From VRUE01 sp963728835 (GTDB lineage: Bacteria > Actinomycetota > Thermoleophilia > Solirubrobacterales > 70-9), in assembly GCA_963728835.1 (NCBI GenBank), contig CAVSKZ010000001.1, positions 186,001 through 250,000 on the forward strand: a DNA stretch of 64,000 nt. Direction: 5' to 3'. Position numbers and translations under genes: made by a program. The notes below the pieces were generated by a model. It was not told the DNA's origin, made no database searches, and saw only the letters and a program-made list of their open reading frames with translations. Shown piece by piece: positions 52,241-61,792 of the stretch (position 1 is the first letter of the stretch; the number at the start of each line of letters is the position of its first letter).

Positions 52241-52273
52241 GTTCGCTAACAATTCGCTAAGCTTTCGCTCATC
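52241..52273. promoter_or_regulatory. Three 11-bp direct repeats upstream of ftsE
   Basis: TTCGCT recurs at 52242, 52253 and 52264, exactly 11 bases apart, in the units GTTCGCTAACA, ATTCGCTAAGC and TTTCGCTCATC. Tandem 11-bp spacing is the hallmark of OmpR/PhoB-family response-regulator boxes, for example the PHO box. It lies about 75 bases before ftsE. Confidence 0.45.
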
Positions 52274-52347
52274 TGCGGTTGGGCGGGGAGTTGCGCGCCC
52301 GAGGGTGCGCAGGAGTCACCCTGTCTCCGGAGAAGGATCCGCGGCGC

Positions 52348-53190
52348 ATGGCCAGATGCGAAAGGGAAAGACGGGCGGCGAGGAGCCGCAGCGACCGCGC
52401 GCCGGCGGCAAGCCCGATCATCGAGCTGCGCGACGTGACCAAGGTCTACCCGGGCGGCCACATGGCGCTCGACCGGGTCTCGCTGGCCGATCGACCGCGG
52501 CGAGTTCGTCTTCCTCGTCGGCCCGACCGGCTGCGGCAAGTCGACGCTGATCAAGACCCTGATCCGTGACGAGGTCGGCTACCGAGGGCAGCGTCCGCAT
52601 CGCCGGGCGCGACATCGGCGCCCTGCCGGAGAAGAAGATCCCGCAGCTGCGGCGCAACATCGGCACCGTCTTCCAGGACTTCAAGCTGCTGCCCGACCGC
52701 ACCGTCTACGACAACGTCGCCTACGCGCTGCAGGTGATCGGCGCCAGCCGCGCCCAGATCCGCACGCCAGGTGCCGGAGATCCTGCGCCTGGTCGGCCTC
52801 TCGACCAAGCTGCACAGCTACCCCGACCAGCTCTCCGGCGGCGAGCAGCAGCGAGTCTCGATCGCCCGCGCCTTCGTCAACCACCCGCCGCTGCTGCTCG
52901 CCGACGAGCCCAGCGGCAACCTCGACCCGGTCACCTCGATCGGCGTGATGCAGCTGCTCTACCGGATCAACAAGACCGGCACGACCGTCGTCGTCGTCAC
53001 CCACGACCGCGAGATGGTCGACAACATGCAGCGCCGGGTGATCGAGCTCTACGAGGGCCGCGTCGTCCGCGACGAGGTCAGCGGCGGCTACACCGAGGAG
53101 TCGACGACCGAGTTCGGCGTGCGGATGCGGGCCGAGATGGGCGTCGCCCCCGAGGGCCAGACCAACGGACACGACTCGAGCCTCTTCTGA
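52348..53190 (+). CDS. ftsE: Cell-division ATP-binding protein FtsE, frameshifted
   Basis: ABC ATPase that, with FtsX, activates peptidoglycan hydrolases at the septum. In-frame ATG at 52348 leads to SPIIELRDVTKVYPGG. Walker A FLVGPTGCGKSTLIK follows after a one-base skip at about 52488; the signature LSGGEQQRVSIARAF and Walker B LLLADEPSGNLDP are intact. Further single-base shifts lie near 52580 and 52770. The C-terminus after residue 215 is a short charged tail ending NGHDSSLF. The TGA overlaps the ftsX ATG, the usual ftsEX arrangement. Confidence 0.87.
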
Positions 53191-54113
53191 TGTCGCGATT
53201 CTTCTTCTTCACCCAGGAGGCATTCCGCGCGCTGCGCCGCAACGGCGCGCCGAGCATGGCGGCGATCGTCACCACGGTCGTCACCGTGATCCTGCTCGGG
53301 GTCCTGATCCCGGTCTTCCAGACGACGCAGGCGAAGAGCGAGTCAGGTGCGCGAGCAGCCTCGAGTTCCGGGCTGCGATCTACGACGACGCGACCCAGGC
53401 CGAAATCGCGGCGCTCGCAGGCCGAGCTCGAAGCGATCCCGCACGTCGAGTCGGTCGACTTGATCACCAAGGCGCGAGGCGCTCGCCGAACTCGAAGACG
53501 ACCTCGGCAAGGAGCAAGAGCGAGGACCTGCTCGGCCAGCTCCACGACAACCCGCTGCCGGCGAACTTCCAGATCAAGGCCGACGATGCCGCGAACCTCG
53601 ACGCGGTGCGGGCGGCGATCATGCCGCCGGGCCCGAACGGCAAGCCGAAGCCGATCTCGCCGATCGTCCAGGAGATCTTCGACCGCCAGCAGGAGTCCCA
53701 GCAGATCGAGCAGGTGACCAGCGCGCTGAAGATCGTGCTGACGGTGATCACGGCCCTGCTGATCCTCGCCTCGCTGATGCTGGTCGGCAACACGATCCGG
53801 CTCTCGATCTACACCCGGCGCCGCGAGGTGGAGGTGATGCGGCTGGTCGGCGCGACCCGCTGGTTCATCCGCTGGCCGTTCATGATCGAGGGCGTCGTCG
53901 TCGGCTTCGCGGGCGGCGCTCCTGGCCATACTGATCCTGTGGCTGGGCAAGATCACGATCGTCGACCCGCTGAGCAGCACCTTCTCCTTCCTGGCGGCGC
54001 AGAACAACAGCACCCTCTCCTTCCCGGCGCTGGTCGCGATCCTCTTCGGGGCGGCGGTGCTGGTCTCGGCGATCGGCTCAGGCGTCACGCTGCGCCGCTT
54101 CCTGAAGGTCTGA
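53190..54113 (+). CDS. ftsX: Cell-division permease FtsX, frameshifted
   Basis: Membrane partner of FtsE. MSRFFFFTQEAFRALRRNG, then TM1 (MAAIVTTVVTVILLGVLIPV), a periplasmic loop with LEAIPHVESVDLITK and PLPANFQIKADDA, and three further helices (VLTVITALLILASLMLVG; FMIEGVVVGFAGG; LVAILFGAAVLVSAIGSG). The LSIYTRRREVEVMRLVGATRW box is diagnostic. Shifts at about 53346, 53400, 53478, 53515 and 53925 break the frame. Corrected size is about 305 residues. Stop at 54111-54113. Confidence 0.85.
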
Positions 54114-54121
54114 ACGCCCCG

Positions 54122-55317
54122 ATGACGGCGAGCGCGGATCGCGGCCCTCGCCGTGACGGCGGCGGTCGTCCTCTGCGCCGGCATCTGGCTCGGCGGCCAC
54201 CCCGCGCAGCTGCCCGAATTCCTCCGCGACCACTTCGTCGACGACTCGGCCGGGCTGACCGCCGAAGCGACCGAACTGATCGAGGACAACTACTACCGGC
54301 CGGTCGGAACCGACGAGCTGACCAACGCCTCGCTGCAGGGCATGGTCCGCGAGCTGCGCCGCCGCTACGACGACCGCTTCTCCGACTACTTCTCCCCGGA
54401 CGCGCTGGCGCGCTTCAAGGAAGCGATCTCGGGGCGCTTCTCGGGGATCGGCCTCACCGTCGAAGAGGTGAAGCCGGGGCTGCGCATCGATCGTGTCCTC
54501 CCCGACTCGCCGGCCCAGGAGGCCGGGGCTGAAGGTCGGCGAGGTGATCGTCTCGGTCGACGGCAAGTCGATCGCCGGCAAGAGCAGCGAGCTCGCCACG
54601 GAGAAGATCAAGGGCCCGGAAGGCACCGAGGTCACGATCGGGGTGCGCGGGCCCTCGGCCGGGCGGGTCCGCGAGCTGGAGATAACCCGGGCTCAGATCG
54701 CGCTGCCGGTGGTGAGCAGCGAGGTCAAGCGTGTCGGCGGGCGCAAGCTCGGCTACGTCCGCATGCTCAGCTTCAGCGAAGGGGTCCATGGCCTGCTGCG
54801 CGACGCGGTCGAGAAGCTGGAGCGCAAAGGCGTGGAAGGGATCGTGCTCGACCTGCGCGCGAACGGCGGCGGCCTGCTCGACGAGGCGGTGCTCACCGCG
54901 AGCATCTTCCTGCCCGAGGGAGAAGTCGTCGTCACGCACCGAGTCGCGCACCCAGGGGAGCGCCGTCTACAAGACCGTGGGCGACAACCTCAGGGAGCGT
55001 GCCGACGGTCGTCCTGATCGATCGCAGCACGGCCTCGGCGGCCGAGATCCTCGCCGCGGCGCTTGCCGACGAACGCCGGCGCCGCCGTGGTCGGCACCCG
55101 CTCCTTCGGCAAGGGCGTCTTCCAGCAGGAGGTCGGCCTCTCCAACGGCGGCGCCCTGAAGCTGACGATCGGCGAGTACTTCACCCCGGACGGAGTCAAC
55201 CTCGCCGAGAGTCGGGGCATCCATCCCGACGTCCGGGCGCGCGACCTGCCCCGGACCGCGCGCGACGAGGCGCTCGACCGCGCCCTGGAGGTGCTGGCGG
55301 CGCAGGAAAAGAAGTGA
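54122..55317 (+). CDS. S41 C-terminal processing peptidase, frameshifted
   Basis: Secreted or membrane-anchored CtpA-type serine protease. ATG at 54122; after one skip near 54142, a hydrophobic signal/anchor follows (ALAVTAAVVLCAGIWLGG). N-terminal helical region YYRPVGTDELTNASLQGMV; PDZ domain with GRFSGIGLTVEEV and VIVSVDGKSIAGKS; catalytic core with LDLRANGGGLLDEAV, the Ser in STASAAEILAAAL and the Lys in RSFGKGVFQQ. Shifts at about 54528, 54945, 54995 and 55070. Corrected size about 395 residues. It follows ftsX by eight bases, as in Gram-positive ftsEX loci, and its TGA overlaps the next gene. Confidence 0.85.
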
Positions 55318-56930
55318 GCAAGCGCGACTGGCGCTACTACCGCGCTCGCCAGCGGGCGCGGGGGAGGGGTCGAGAGAAAGCGCAGCCGAAGAACGCCCGC
55401 GAGGCGGTCGAAGCGCTGCTGGCGGAGGGGCTCGGGCGCCGGGGCTTTCCGGCCGCGATCGAGGTCGAGGCCGGACGCGCCGCCGATGCCGCCGAGGCCA
55501 GCGGCGATCCGCCGCCGCGACCTGACCGGGCTGCCGACCTTCACCGTCGACCCCGCCACGCGCGCGCGACTTCGACGACGCGGTTTCGGCGCGGCGCGAG
55601 GGCGACGGCGGCACGCGTCTGGATCCACATCGCCGACGTCGCCGCCCACGTGCGGCCCGGCTCGCCGCTCGACCTCGAGGCGCGCCGGCGCGCGAACAGC
55701 ACCTATGTGCCGGGCACCGTCGAGCCGATGCTGCCTCGCGCGCTGAGCGAGGACGCGTGCAGCCTGGCGCCGGGCGTGGAGCGGCTCGCGGTGACGGCCG
55801 AGATCGAGCTCGGTCCGTCGCGGCACGCCGCGGTCGGCGAGCTTCTACCGCAGCCGCATCCGCTCCCACGCGCGCCTCGACTACGACCAGCTCGACCTGG
55901 TCTTCGACGGTCGCGACGCGCGCGCCGGAGGACGTCGCCGAGCCGCTGGCGGTGGCCCGCGAGGTGGCCGCGGCTCTCGGCGAGCATCGCGGGACGACCA
56001 GCCTCGACGTCGAGTCCTTCGAGCCGGAGTTCCGTTTCGATGTAGAGGGGAACGTCACCGGCGCGCGTTCGGTCGCCCAGACCGAGTCCCACCGGTTGAT
56101 CGAGCGGCTGATGATCCTCGCCAACGAACAGGTCGCCCAGCTGCTCGAGCGCAAACGGGTGCCCGCCGATCTACCGGGTCCACGCCCAGCCGGACCCCAG
56201 CCGGATCGAGCGCCTGGTCGAGCAGCTGCATGCGCTGGGCGTGCCGACACCGCCGCTGCGCCAGGGCCTGGCGCCGGGCCAGGCGGGGGAGGTCGCGGCG
56301 GAGGCGAGCCGGCTGGTGATCGAGGAGGCGGCGCGGCGCGGGAACGGTCGCGAGGCGTATACATCGCTCGTGCTCCGCTCCCTGATGCAGGCTTCCTACA
56401 GCGACCGCAACAGCGGCCACGCCGGCCTGGGCAGCCCCGCCTACTGCCACTTCACCTCGCCGATCCGCCGCTACCCCGACCTGCTGGTCCACCGCGCGCT
56501 GCTGGCGGCCCTGGGCGAGGGAGAGGAGGCGCCGCGGGCGGCCGAAGCGCGCGAGGTGGCCTGGCACTGCAGCGAGCGGGAGCGCGAGTCGGCGAAGATC
56601 GAGCGCGGTGCCGACGACGTCTGCGCGGCCTACCTGCTGGAGCGCGAGCTCGGCGAGCGGGGGACGGAGGCGGTGTTCGCCGGCGAGGTCTCGGGTGTGG
56701 TCCGGGCCGGCGCCTTCATCGCCTTCGGCGGGGAGCTGGGTGACGTCTACGAGGGCTTCGTGCCCGCGCGCACGATGGCGGGCGAGCGATTCGAGCTGAA
56801 CGAGACCGAGACGGCCCTCGTCGGCCGCGAGTCCGGTGCCGCCCTGCGTCTCGGGGATCCGATATCCGTCCGGGTGACGGGAGTGGAAGCGCCACGCGGC
56901 CGGGTCGACCTGGGGATCGTCGATGGCTAA
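55314..56930 (+). CDS. Ribonuclease R/II family exoribonuclease, frameshifted
   Basis: 3'-5' exoribonuclease of the RNB family. The GTG at 55314 overlaps the Ctp stop. The basic N-terminus (SKRDWRYYRARQRARGRGR) lacks obvious cold-shock domains. RNB core: LTGLPTFTVDPATARDFDDA with the metal-binding Asp residues, HIADVAAHVRPGSPLDLEA, STYVPGTVEPMLPRALSE, and CHFTSPIRRYPDLLVHR. A C-terminal S1 domain (FAGEVSGVVRAGAFIAFGG) follows. Shifts at about 55510, 55560, 55610, 55840, 55918 and 56170. At about 540 residues it is shorter than E. coli RNase R. Overlaps smpB by eight bases; RNase R, SmpB and tmRNA act together in trans-translation. Confidence 0.85.
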
Positions 56931-57408
56931 GAAGTCCAAGAAGAAGCGAGAGCCCGCTTCGGGCGACGTCGCCACCAACCGCCGTGCCCGGCAGAAGTTC
57001 GAACCGATCGAGAAGATGGAGGCGGGCATCGTCCTGCGGGGATCGGAGGTGAAGTCCCTGCGCAACGGCAAGGCGCAGATGAGCGACGCCTACGCGGTCG
57101 TCGAGCGGGGCGAGGTGTGGCTGCGCAACCTCCACATCCCGCCCTACGAGCCGGCCAGCCGCGAGAACCACGAGCCCGAGCGCCCGCGCAAGCTGCTTCT
57201 GCACCGGGCCGAGATCGAAAGGCTGGTGGGCAAGACTGCGGAGAAGGGGCTGACGCTGATCCCGACCCGGGTCTACTTCAAGGGCTCGCGCGCGAAGGTC
57301 GAGCTTGCCCTGGCACGGGGCAAGGAGGGGCGCGACCGCCGCCGCGAGATCGCGGAGCGCGACGTGCGCCGCGAGGTCGAGCGCGAATTCAAGAGCCGGA
57401 TGAGGTAG
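56923..57408 (+). CDS. smpB: SsrA-binding protein SmpB
   Basis: tmRNA-binding protein that brings SsrA to stalled ribosomes. 161 residues, standard. VATNRRARQKFEPIEKMEAG, IVLRGSEVKSLRNGKAQMSD, YEPASRENHEPERPRKLLLH and LIPTRVYFKGSRAKVELALA are all signature blocks; the C-terminal tail is basic (DVRREVEREFKSRMR) and enters the mRNA channel. The ssrA gene lies 3.2 kb downstream. Frame intact. Confidence 0.97.
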   Translation: MAKKSKKKREPASGDVATNRRARQKFEPIEKMEAGIVLRGSEVKSLRNGKAQMSDAYAVVERGEVWLRNLHIPPYEPASRENHEPERPRKLLLHRAEIERLVGKTAEKGLTLIPTRVYFKGSRAKVELALARGKEGRDRRREIAERDVRREVEREFKSRMR

Positions 57409-57418
57409 CTTCGGGGGC

Positions 57419-59129
57419 ATGCGATTCCGTTCTGCCCTGGTGCTCCCAGTGTTGGCGCTCGCCGTGGCCCTGGTCGCCCCCGCGCAGGCGCAGGCCGCCT
57501 CCTTCCCGAGTGAAGCCGGCGACTTCGTCAGCGACAACATCCAGTACTTCGTCGGCGGCCTCGTGGCGGCGATCCTGCTGCTCCTGCTGATCGTCAGCAT
57601 CACCCAGCGCCGCAGCAAGGAGAAGGCGAAGAAGCAGGCCGGCGCGCCGGCGCCCTCCGCTACCTCTCCAAGGCCGCCCACCGGGTCGGTGCCCGCCGCC
57701 GCATCCACGTCCCAGACCGCCGAGCTGTCCACGGTGCAGGTCCCGGCGGCCGCTCCCCCGCCGCCTCCCCCCGGTGTTGCGGGCGAGCGCAAAGGAGAGG
57801 CGCAAGCAGGCGCGCGAACAGCAGCGCGCCGCGCGGGTCGAGCATCGCAAACGCCGTCAGGCAGAGTCGAAGCGCAGGCGGGAAGAACGGGCTGCGAAAC
57901 GCGCCGAACGCCGCTTCAGCCCGCCTGGCGGACGCAGCCGCTCCGGGCGCCGGGCGCGCAAGGACGCGGCGAAGGCGGAGCGGCAGCTGGCTGAGGCCAG
58001 GGCCGCCCACGAGCGCGAACAGCTTCAGCAGGCGAGTCAGGCTGCCCAGGCCGGCATGCCCCCGGTCCAGCCGGCTCCAGCGCCCCAGGCACCGCCCTTG
58101 CAGGCGATGCCGCCTGCTGCACCACCGCTCCCTCCGCAGCCCCCGGCCGCGCCGGTCCCATCGCCCCCTCCGGCGGCGATGGCTCCGCAGGGGGCGCCTC
58201 CCGGCTACGACGGCCCTGCCGCCGCCGAGCAGAGGGTGCAGGCGAAGGTGGGGGAGATCCAGCGTGAGGAGGAGCGCATTCGCGCCGAGGCCGACCGCCG
58301 CATCGCGGAGGCCGAGCGGCTCCAGCGCGAAGCCGAGCAGCGCACCGCTGCAGCCCAGGGAGGGCAGGCGACCCAGCCGATGGAGTCCTTCCAGCCCGGT
58401 GCACCGCCGACGGCCCCGCTGGGCGCCGCAGGCGCCGGCCTGCAGACCGCCGAGCAGCGCCTCCAGCAGGAGCGCGAGGCGCAGGAGCGGGCGATGGCCG
58501 AGGCGCAGGAGCGACTGCGCCAGATCGAGGAGCGGACCAGGGAAGCAGAGCGCCGTGCCGCCGAGGCTGAGCGCCTGGCAAAGCTGAAGTCCGAGGAGGA
58601 GGAGCGCGAACGGCGACTGCGCGAGATCCGCGACAGCGTCGCGCAAGCGGAAGAGCGAGCCCGCCAGGCCGAGCAGCGAGCCATCGAGGCCGAGCAGGCG
58701 GTGATCCAGGCGGTCCAGGGCCAGGGTGCCCAGCCCTCATCTCCCCAGCCTTTGCCTGACCCGCCGTCGCCTCAGCCCGCGCCGCCCCCAGTGCCGGAGC
58801 CACCGACCCCGCCTTCACCTTCGCCTGAACCTCCTTCACCGGATCCCCAGCCGCCTGAGCCCCCGGCACCGGCGCCTCAGCCGCCCTCGCCCCCGGTGCC
58901 TCCCGCGCCGGAGCCACCGCAGCCGGCGGCATCGGGTAGCGGCAAGGTCGAGCTCAACTCGGTCACCTTCGAGCAGCTCCGGGCCGAGAACCTCTCGGTC
59001 ACCCAGGCGACCCGCCTGCTCGCCCACCGCGAGCGGCTCGGCCGCTTCGGCTCGGTCGACGACCTCGACGAGGTCGCGGGCCTGCCGCAGGACCTGCTCG
59101 AAGACCTGAAGCGCCGCTCGACGGTCTGA
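57419..59129 (+). CDS. Membrane-anchored coiled-coil protein with C-terminal helix-hairpin-helix domain, frameshifted
   Basis: Unnamed protein of about 570 residues. Order: signal-like segment (LVLPVLALAVALVAPAQAQA, residues 7-26); membrane helix (FVGGLVAAILLLLLIVSITQ, about 44-63); Lys/Arg-rich region with KERRKQAREQQRAARVEHRK; Ala/Pro-rich linker; long Glu/Arg coiled coil (AEERARQAEQRAIEAEQAV); a second Pro-rich linker of PxP repeats; and finally a ComEA-like HhH pair (VELNSVTFEQLRAENLSVTQ, GRFGSVDDLDEVAGLPQDLL). HhH domains of this type bind DNA. One extra base near 57778 shifts the frame from the N-terminal part to the rest. It lies ten bases after smpB. Confidence 0.65.
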
Positions 59130-59134
59130 CGGCC

Positions 59135-59216
59135 CCAGCCGGCGCCATGCGGCGTCCTCGGTCGCTCGCGTGCGAAGCACGCCACGCTCCCTGCGTCCTT
59201 GCCTGGCGCCGGCTGG
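59135..59216. repeat. Hairpin repeat, family B copy 2
   Basis: Perfect 13-bp outer arms (CCAGCCGGCGCCA at 59135 and its complement at 59204) enclose a core that is the reverse complement of the one at 34246-34297 (GGCGTCCTCGGTCGCTCGCG ... CTCCCTGCGTCCTT). It lies between two convergent genes and could terminate both. Confidence 0.68.
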
Positions 59217-59226
59217 AACTCGTCAG

Positions 59227-60600
59227 CTAGAGCCCGTACTCCTCCAGTAGCTTCAGCCAGACCTCGCTCCTGGTCGGGTACGCGGCGACGGCGTGCCGGA
59301 GGCGGTCGAGGGGCACCTCACCGACTATGGCGATGGTTGCCGCGTGGAGGAAGTCTGCTGTCTCGAAGCCGGTGAAGGTGGCGCCGACGACCGTCTTGCG
59401 AGACTCGTCCACGACGATGCGGGAGGTGCCGCCGGTTCCCTTGCCCTGGAAGCTCGCGCCGGCGGTGCCGTCGGTGGGGATGTCGACGGCGCGGGCGTCG
59501 ATTCCCGCCTCGCGGGCCTGCTCCAGCGTCTTCCCCGCGGCGGCGACCTGAGGGTCGGTGAAGGTGACGCGGGGGGAGCCGAGCCCTTCGGCGACGGCCT
59601 CGACCGGATGCCCGAGGACGTTCTCGGCGGCCACCCAGGCCTGGTACTTGCCCATGTGGGTGAAGAGGGCTCGGCCGTTGACGTCGCCGACCGCGTAGAG
59701 CCAGTCGCGACCGCCGACCATCATCCGGTCGTCCGTCTCGAGGAAGCCGCCCTTGCCCGGTCCGGCGCCGATGGAGTCAAGGCCGATCCCTTCGCTGCGC
59801 GGCTTGCGGCCGACGGCGATGAGGATCTCGGTGGCGGCGACGGTCCCGCCGTCGTCGAGCACGACCGTGACGACGTCGCGCTCTCGACTCACCCTCGTGG
59901 CCTTCACGCCCGTGCGCACGTCCACGCCGTGACTCTCGCTCAGCGCCACGGCTACCTGCTCGCCGGCGAAGGGCTCCTCACGCGGAAGCAGCCGCTCTTC
60001 TCCCTCGATCAAGGTCACCCTGGTGCCGAGTGCGGCCCAGGCCTGCGCCAGCTCGGAGCCGACCGGCCCACCGCCCAGCACGATCATGCTCTCCGGCACC
60101 CGCTTCGAGGTCGTCGCCTCGCGGTTGTTCCAGGCCGAGACCGAGTCGAGCCCCTCGACCGGCGGCATCGCCGCGCCGCTGCCGGTCGCGACGACGACGG
60201 CCCTGGCCGCGGCGAGCACGTCCTCGCCGACGCGCACGCGACGCTCGCCGTCGATGCGGCCCTCGGCGCGGAAGAGCTCGATCCCGCGTTCCTCCAGCCA
60301 GGGCAGCTGCCCGGAGTCGTCGAGGTCGTGGATCACCTCGTCGCGGCGCTCGAGGACGGCCTGCGGGTCGAGCCCCCCGGTTACCGCCTCCGCGCCGGGC
60401 ACCCGCTGCGCCTCGCCGAGCAGGTCCGCGGGCCGCAGCAGCGCCTTCGAGGGCATGCAGGCGTAGTAGGAGCACTCGCCGCCGACGAGGTGCTGCTCGA
60501 CGATCGCCACCGACATCCCGCCGTCCGCAAGCCGCCCGGCGCAGACCTCGCCCGGCGCCCCGGCGCCGAGCACGACCACGTCGAACTGCAAGTCAGCCAC
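59227..60600 (-). CDS. FAD-dependent pyridine-nucleotide-disulfide oxidoreductase
   Basis: 457-residue flavoprotein of the lipoamide dehydrogenase/mercuric reductase family. FAD site VVVLGAGAPGEVCAGRLADG; redox pair Cys43 and Cys48 in GGECSYYACMPSK; NAD(P) site IVLGGGPVGSELAQAWAALG; second FAD contact WLYAVGDVNGRALFTHMGKY. The C-terminal dimer motif reads AAYPTRSEVWLKLLEE, whereas lipoamide dehydrogenase has a catalytic HPT; the base His is Tyr here. Classical dihydrolipoamide or mercury activity is therefore doubtful. Divergent from ssrA. Frame intact. Confidence 0.82.
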   Translation of the reverse strand: MADLQFDVVVLGAGAPGEVCAGRLADGGMSVAIVEQHLVGGECSYYACMPSKALLRPADLLGEAQRVPGAEAVTGGLDPQAVLERRDEVIHDLDDSGQLPWLEERGIELFRAEGRIDGERRVRVGEDVLAAARAVVVATGSGAAMPPVEGLDSVSAWNNREATTSKRVPESMIVLGGGPVGSELAQAWAALGTRVTLIEGEERLLPREEPFAGEQVAVALSESHGVDVRTGVKATRVSRERDVVTVVLDDGGTVAATEILIAVGRKPRSEGIGLDSIGAGPGKGGFLETDDRMMVGGRDWLYAVGDVNGRALFTHMGKYQAWVAAENVLGHPVEAVAEGLGSPRVTFTDPQVAAAGKTLEQAREAGIDARAVDIPTDGTAGASFQGKGTGGTSRIVVDESRKTVVGATFTGFETADFLHAATIAIVGEVPLDRLRHAVAAYPTRSEVWLKLLEEYGL

Positions 60601-60622
60601 CGGATATTCCTACCCGACTCCG

Positions 60623-60628
60623 TACAAT
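60623..60628 (+). promoter_or_regulatory. -10 element for ssrA
   Basis: TACAAT lies 15 bases before the mature 5' end of tmRNA. No TTGACA-type -35 is visible at 16-18 bases, so recognition may depend on the extended region. Confidence 0.4.
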
Positions 60629-60643
60629 CCGTCCACATAGCAC

Positions 60644-61002
60644 GGGGGCGACAGGCTTCGACGTGGTCGGTCCGTGCGAACGGTTGCAGGTCGAGGTTGC
60701 CGGAGGCCTCGTTAAACCCCGGCAAAAACCAATACGTGCGGACCATGAGTTCGCCCTCGCCGCCTAGCTAGAACCTAGGCGATGAGAGTCGGTCCTCTCC
60801 CGCCCGCGGAGGGGGCAGCCGGCTTCAGAACGCGGGCTCACCCAGGCGGATCGCCCCGTCTGCCAGGGGACAATTCAGAGGGCTCTGTCTCCCGCAGTGC
60901 CCGCCGGCGCGGACCCCGGGAGACGAGAATCAAGCGCCGGCTATACCTGTAGACACCTTCGCACTACGGCCTCGGACGCCGGTTCAATTCCGGCCGCCTC
61001 CA
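60644..61002 (+). ncRNA. ssrA: Transfer-messenger RNA
   Basis: Rescues stalled ribosomes with SmpB. The 5' end GGGGGCGACAGGCTTCGACG pairs by seven bases with CGCCTCC at 60995-61001. The T-arm-like GCCGGTTCAATTCCGGC precedes it; CCA is not encoded. The resume region GTTAAACCCCG is followed by GCA at 60722. As given, that frame reads AKTNTCGP and stops at TGA. Skipping T60737 yields AKTNTADHEFALAA and a TAG at 60765-60767, a normal hydrophobic degradation tag. Without that, only the out-of-frame ending HEFALAA is present. Length about 359 bases, standard. Confidence 0.92.
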
Positions 61003-61017
61003 CTGACGCAAGCCGCT

Positions 61018-61056
61018 CGAACCCTCCTCCGCAGATGTCTTGCCGAGGGGGGTTCG
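61018..61056 (+). terminator. Hairpin after ssrA
   Basis: CGAACCCTCCTC (61018-61029) pairs with GAGGGGGGTTCG (61045-61056), 12 bp with one G-U, loop 15 bases. No T-run. It is a probable terminator for ssrA. Confidence 0.45.
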
Positions 61057-61180
61057 ACTAGCGCGAGCGTGTCAATCGCAGTCCTGGCGCGGTAAAAGGG
61101 TTTCTTTGCCTCAGTAACCGGCTCTAGGCGGATTGAGCGCTGAGCTAGGCCTGGCGAGTTTCGCGGTCTCTTTAGGGGAT
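61057..61180. other. Intergenic, start of lower-GC accessory region
   Basis: I see no gene here. From about 61080 the sequence becomes visibly more A/T-rich than the backbone. No second copy of the ssrA 3' end is found in the remaining window, so a right attachment site, if any, lies outside. Confidence 0.35.
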
Positions 61181-61714
61181 TTATTCTGAATTGCCCATGG
61201 CAAGTGCGGTGGTGGCATTTTCTCGATACAGCGCCTCCCATTGCTCTAGGTAGCGCTGTTCGCCACGACGAAGCCATTCGACCAACTCCTTAGATCGCTG
61301 CCACATGACCACCGCCACGAATACCAGAGGCTCAGAAGCTGTCCGGTCTAGAAAGCCCGCGTTGTACTCGGTGGCGATCTCCTCATAAAAGTTGAGGAAG
61401 ATCTGAACCGCCGTTTTGTCTGCCTCCGACAGCTTCGCCCATATCGCTTTATGCGCGGTCTTTTCTTCTTTGAACAGTCGCAGGACGGTTGCCGCTTTTG
61501 AGGTTGTTTCCGCAAATTCGCGACTGTTAAAGATCCCCAGGTGGTCATAAGCGCGACGCCGCATTTCGATCCTGCGCTGCTCGGCAATCTGGGCTTGAGC
61601 GGTCTTTCCAGCCCAGACGGCGACGATGAGGAGCAAGACGGCGGCAACCGCAGCGACCGCCGTCGCTATATTGGCAAGGTCATCTAGATGGATGAATGAG
61701 ATGGGGAGGGACAT
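61181..61714 (-). CDS. Hypothetical protein with N-terminal membrane helix (DUF4760-like)
   Basis: 177 residues. One membrane segment (IATAVAAVAAVLLLIVAVWAG, about residues 16-36) followed by a cytosolic helical domain: QIAEQRRIEMRRRAYDHLGI, VQIFLNFYEEIATEYNAG, LVFVAVVMWQRSKELVEWLR. This layout resembles DUF4760 proteins, often found in accessory and phage-defence regions. Function unknown. Codon use is less GC-biased than in the backbone genes, consistent with acquisition by transfer. Confidence 0.55.
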   Translation of the reverse strand: MSLPISFIHLDDLANIATAVAAVAAVLLLIVAVWAGKTAQAQIAEQRRIEMRRRAYDHLGIFNSREFAETTSKAATVLRLFKEEKTAHKAIWAKLSEADKTAVQIFLNFYEEIATEYNAGFLDRTASEPLVFVAVVMWQRSKELVEWLRRGEQRYLEQWEALYRENATTALAMGNSE

Positions 61715-61792
61715 TTGAATTCTGAGCGCGTTCGCGGTATCCTAAACGCAGTTATGGCTCCCTTTCCGACTCCTGAGCAGCCAGAACCCCAG

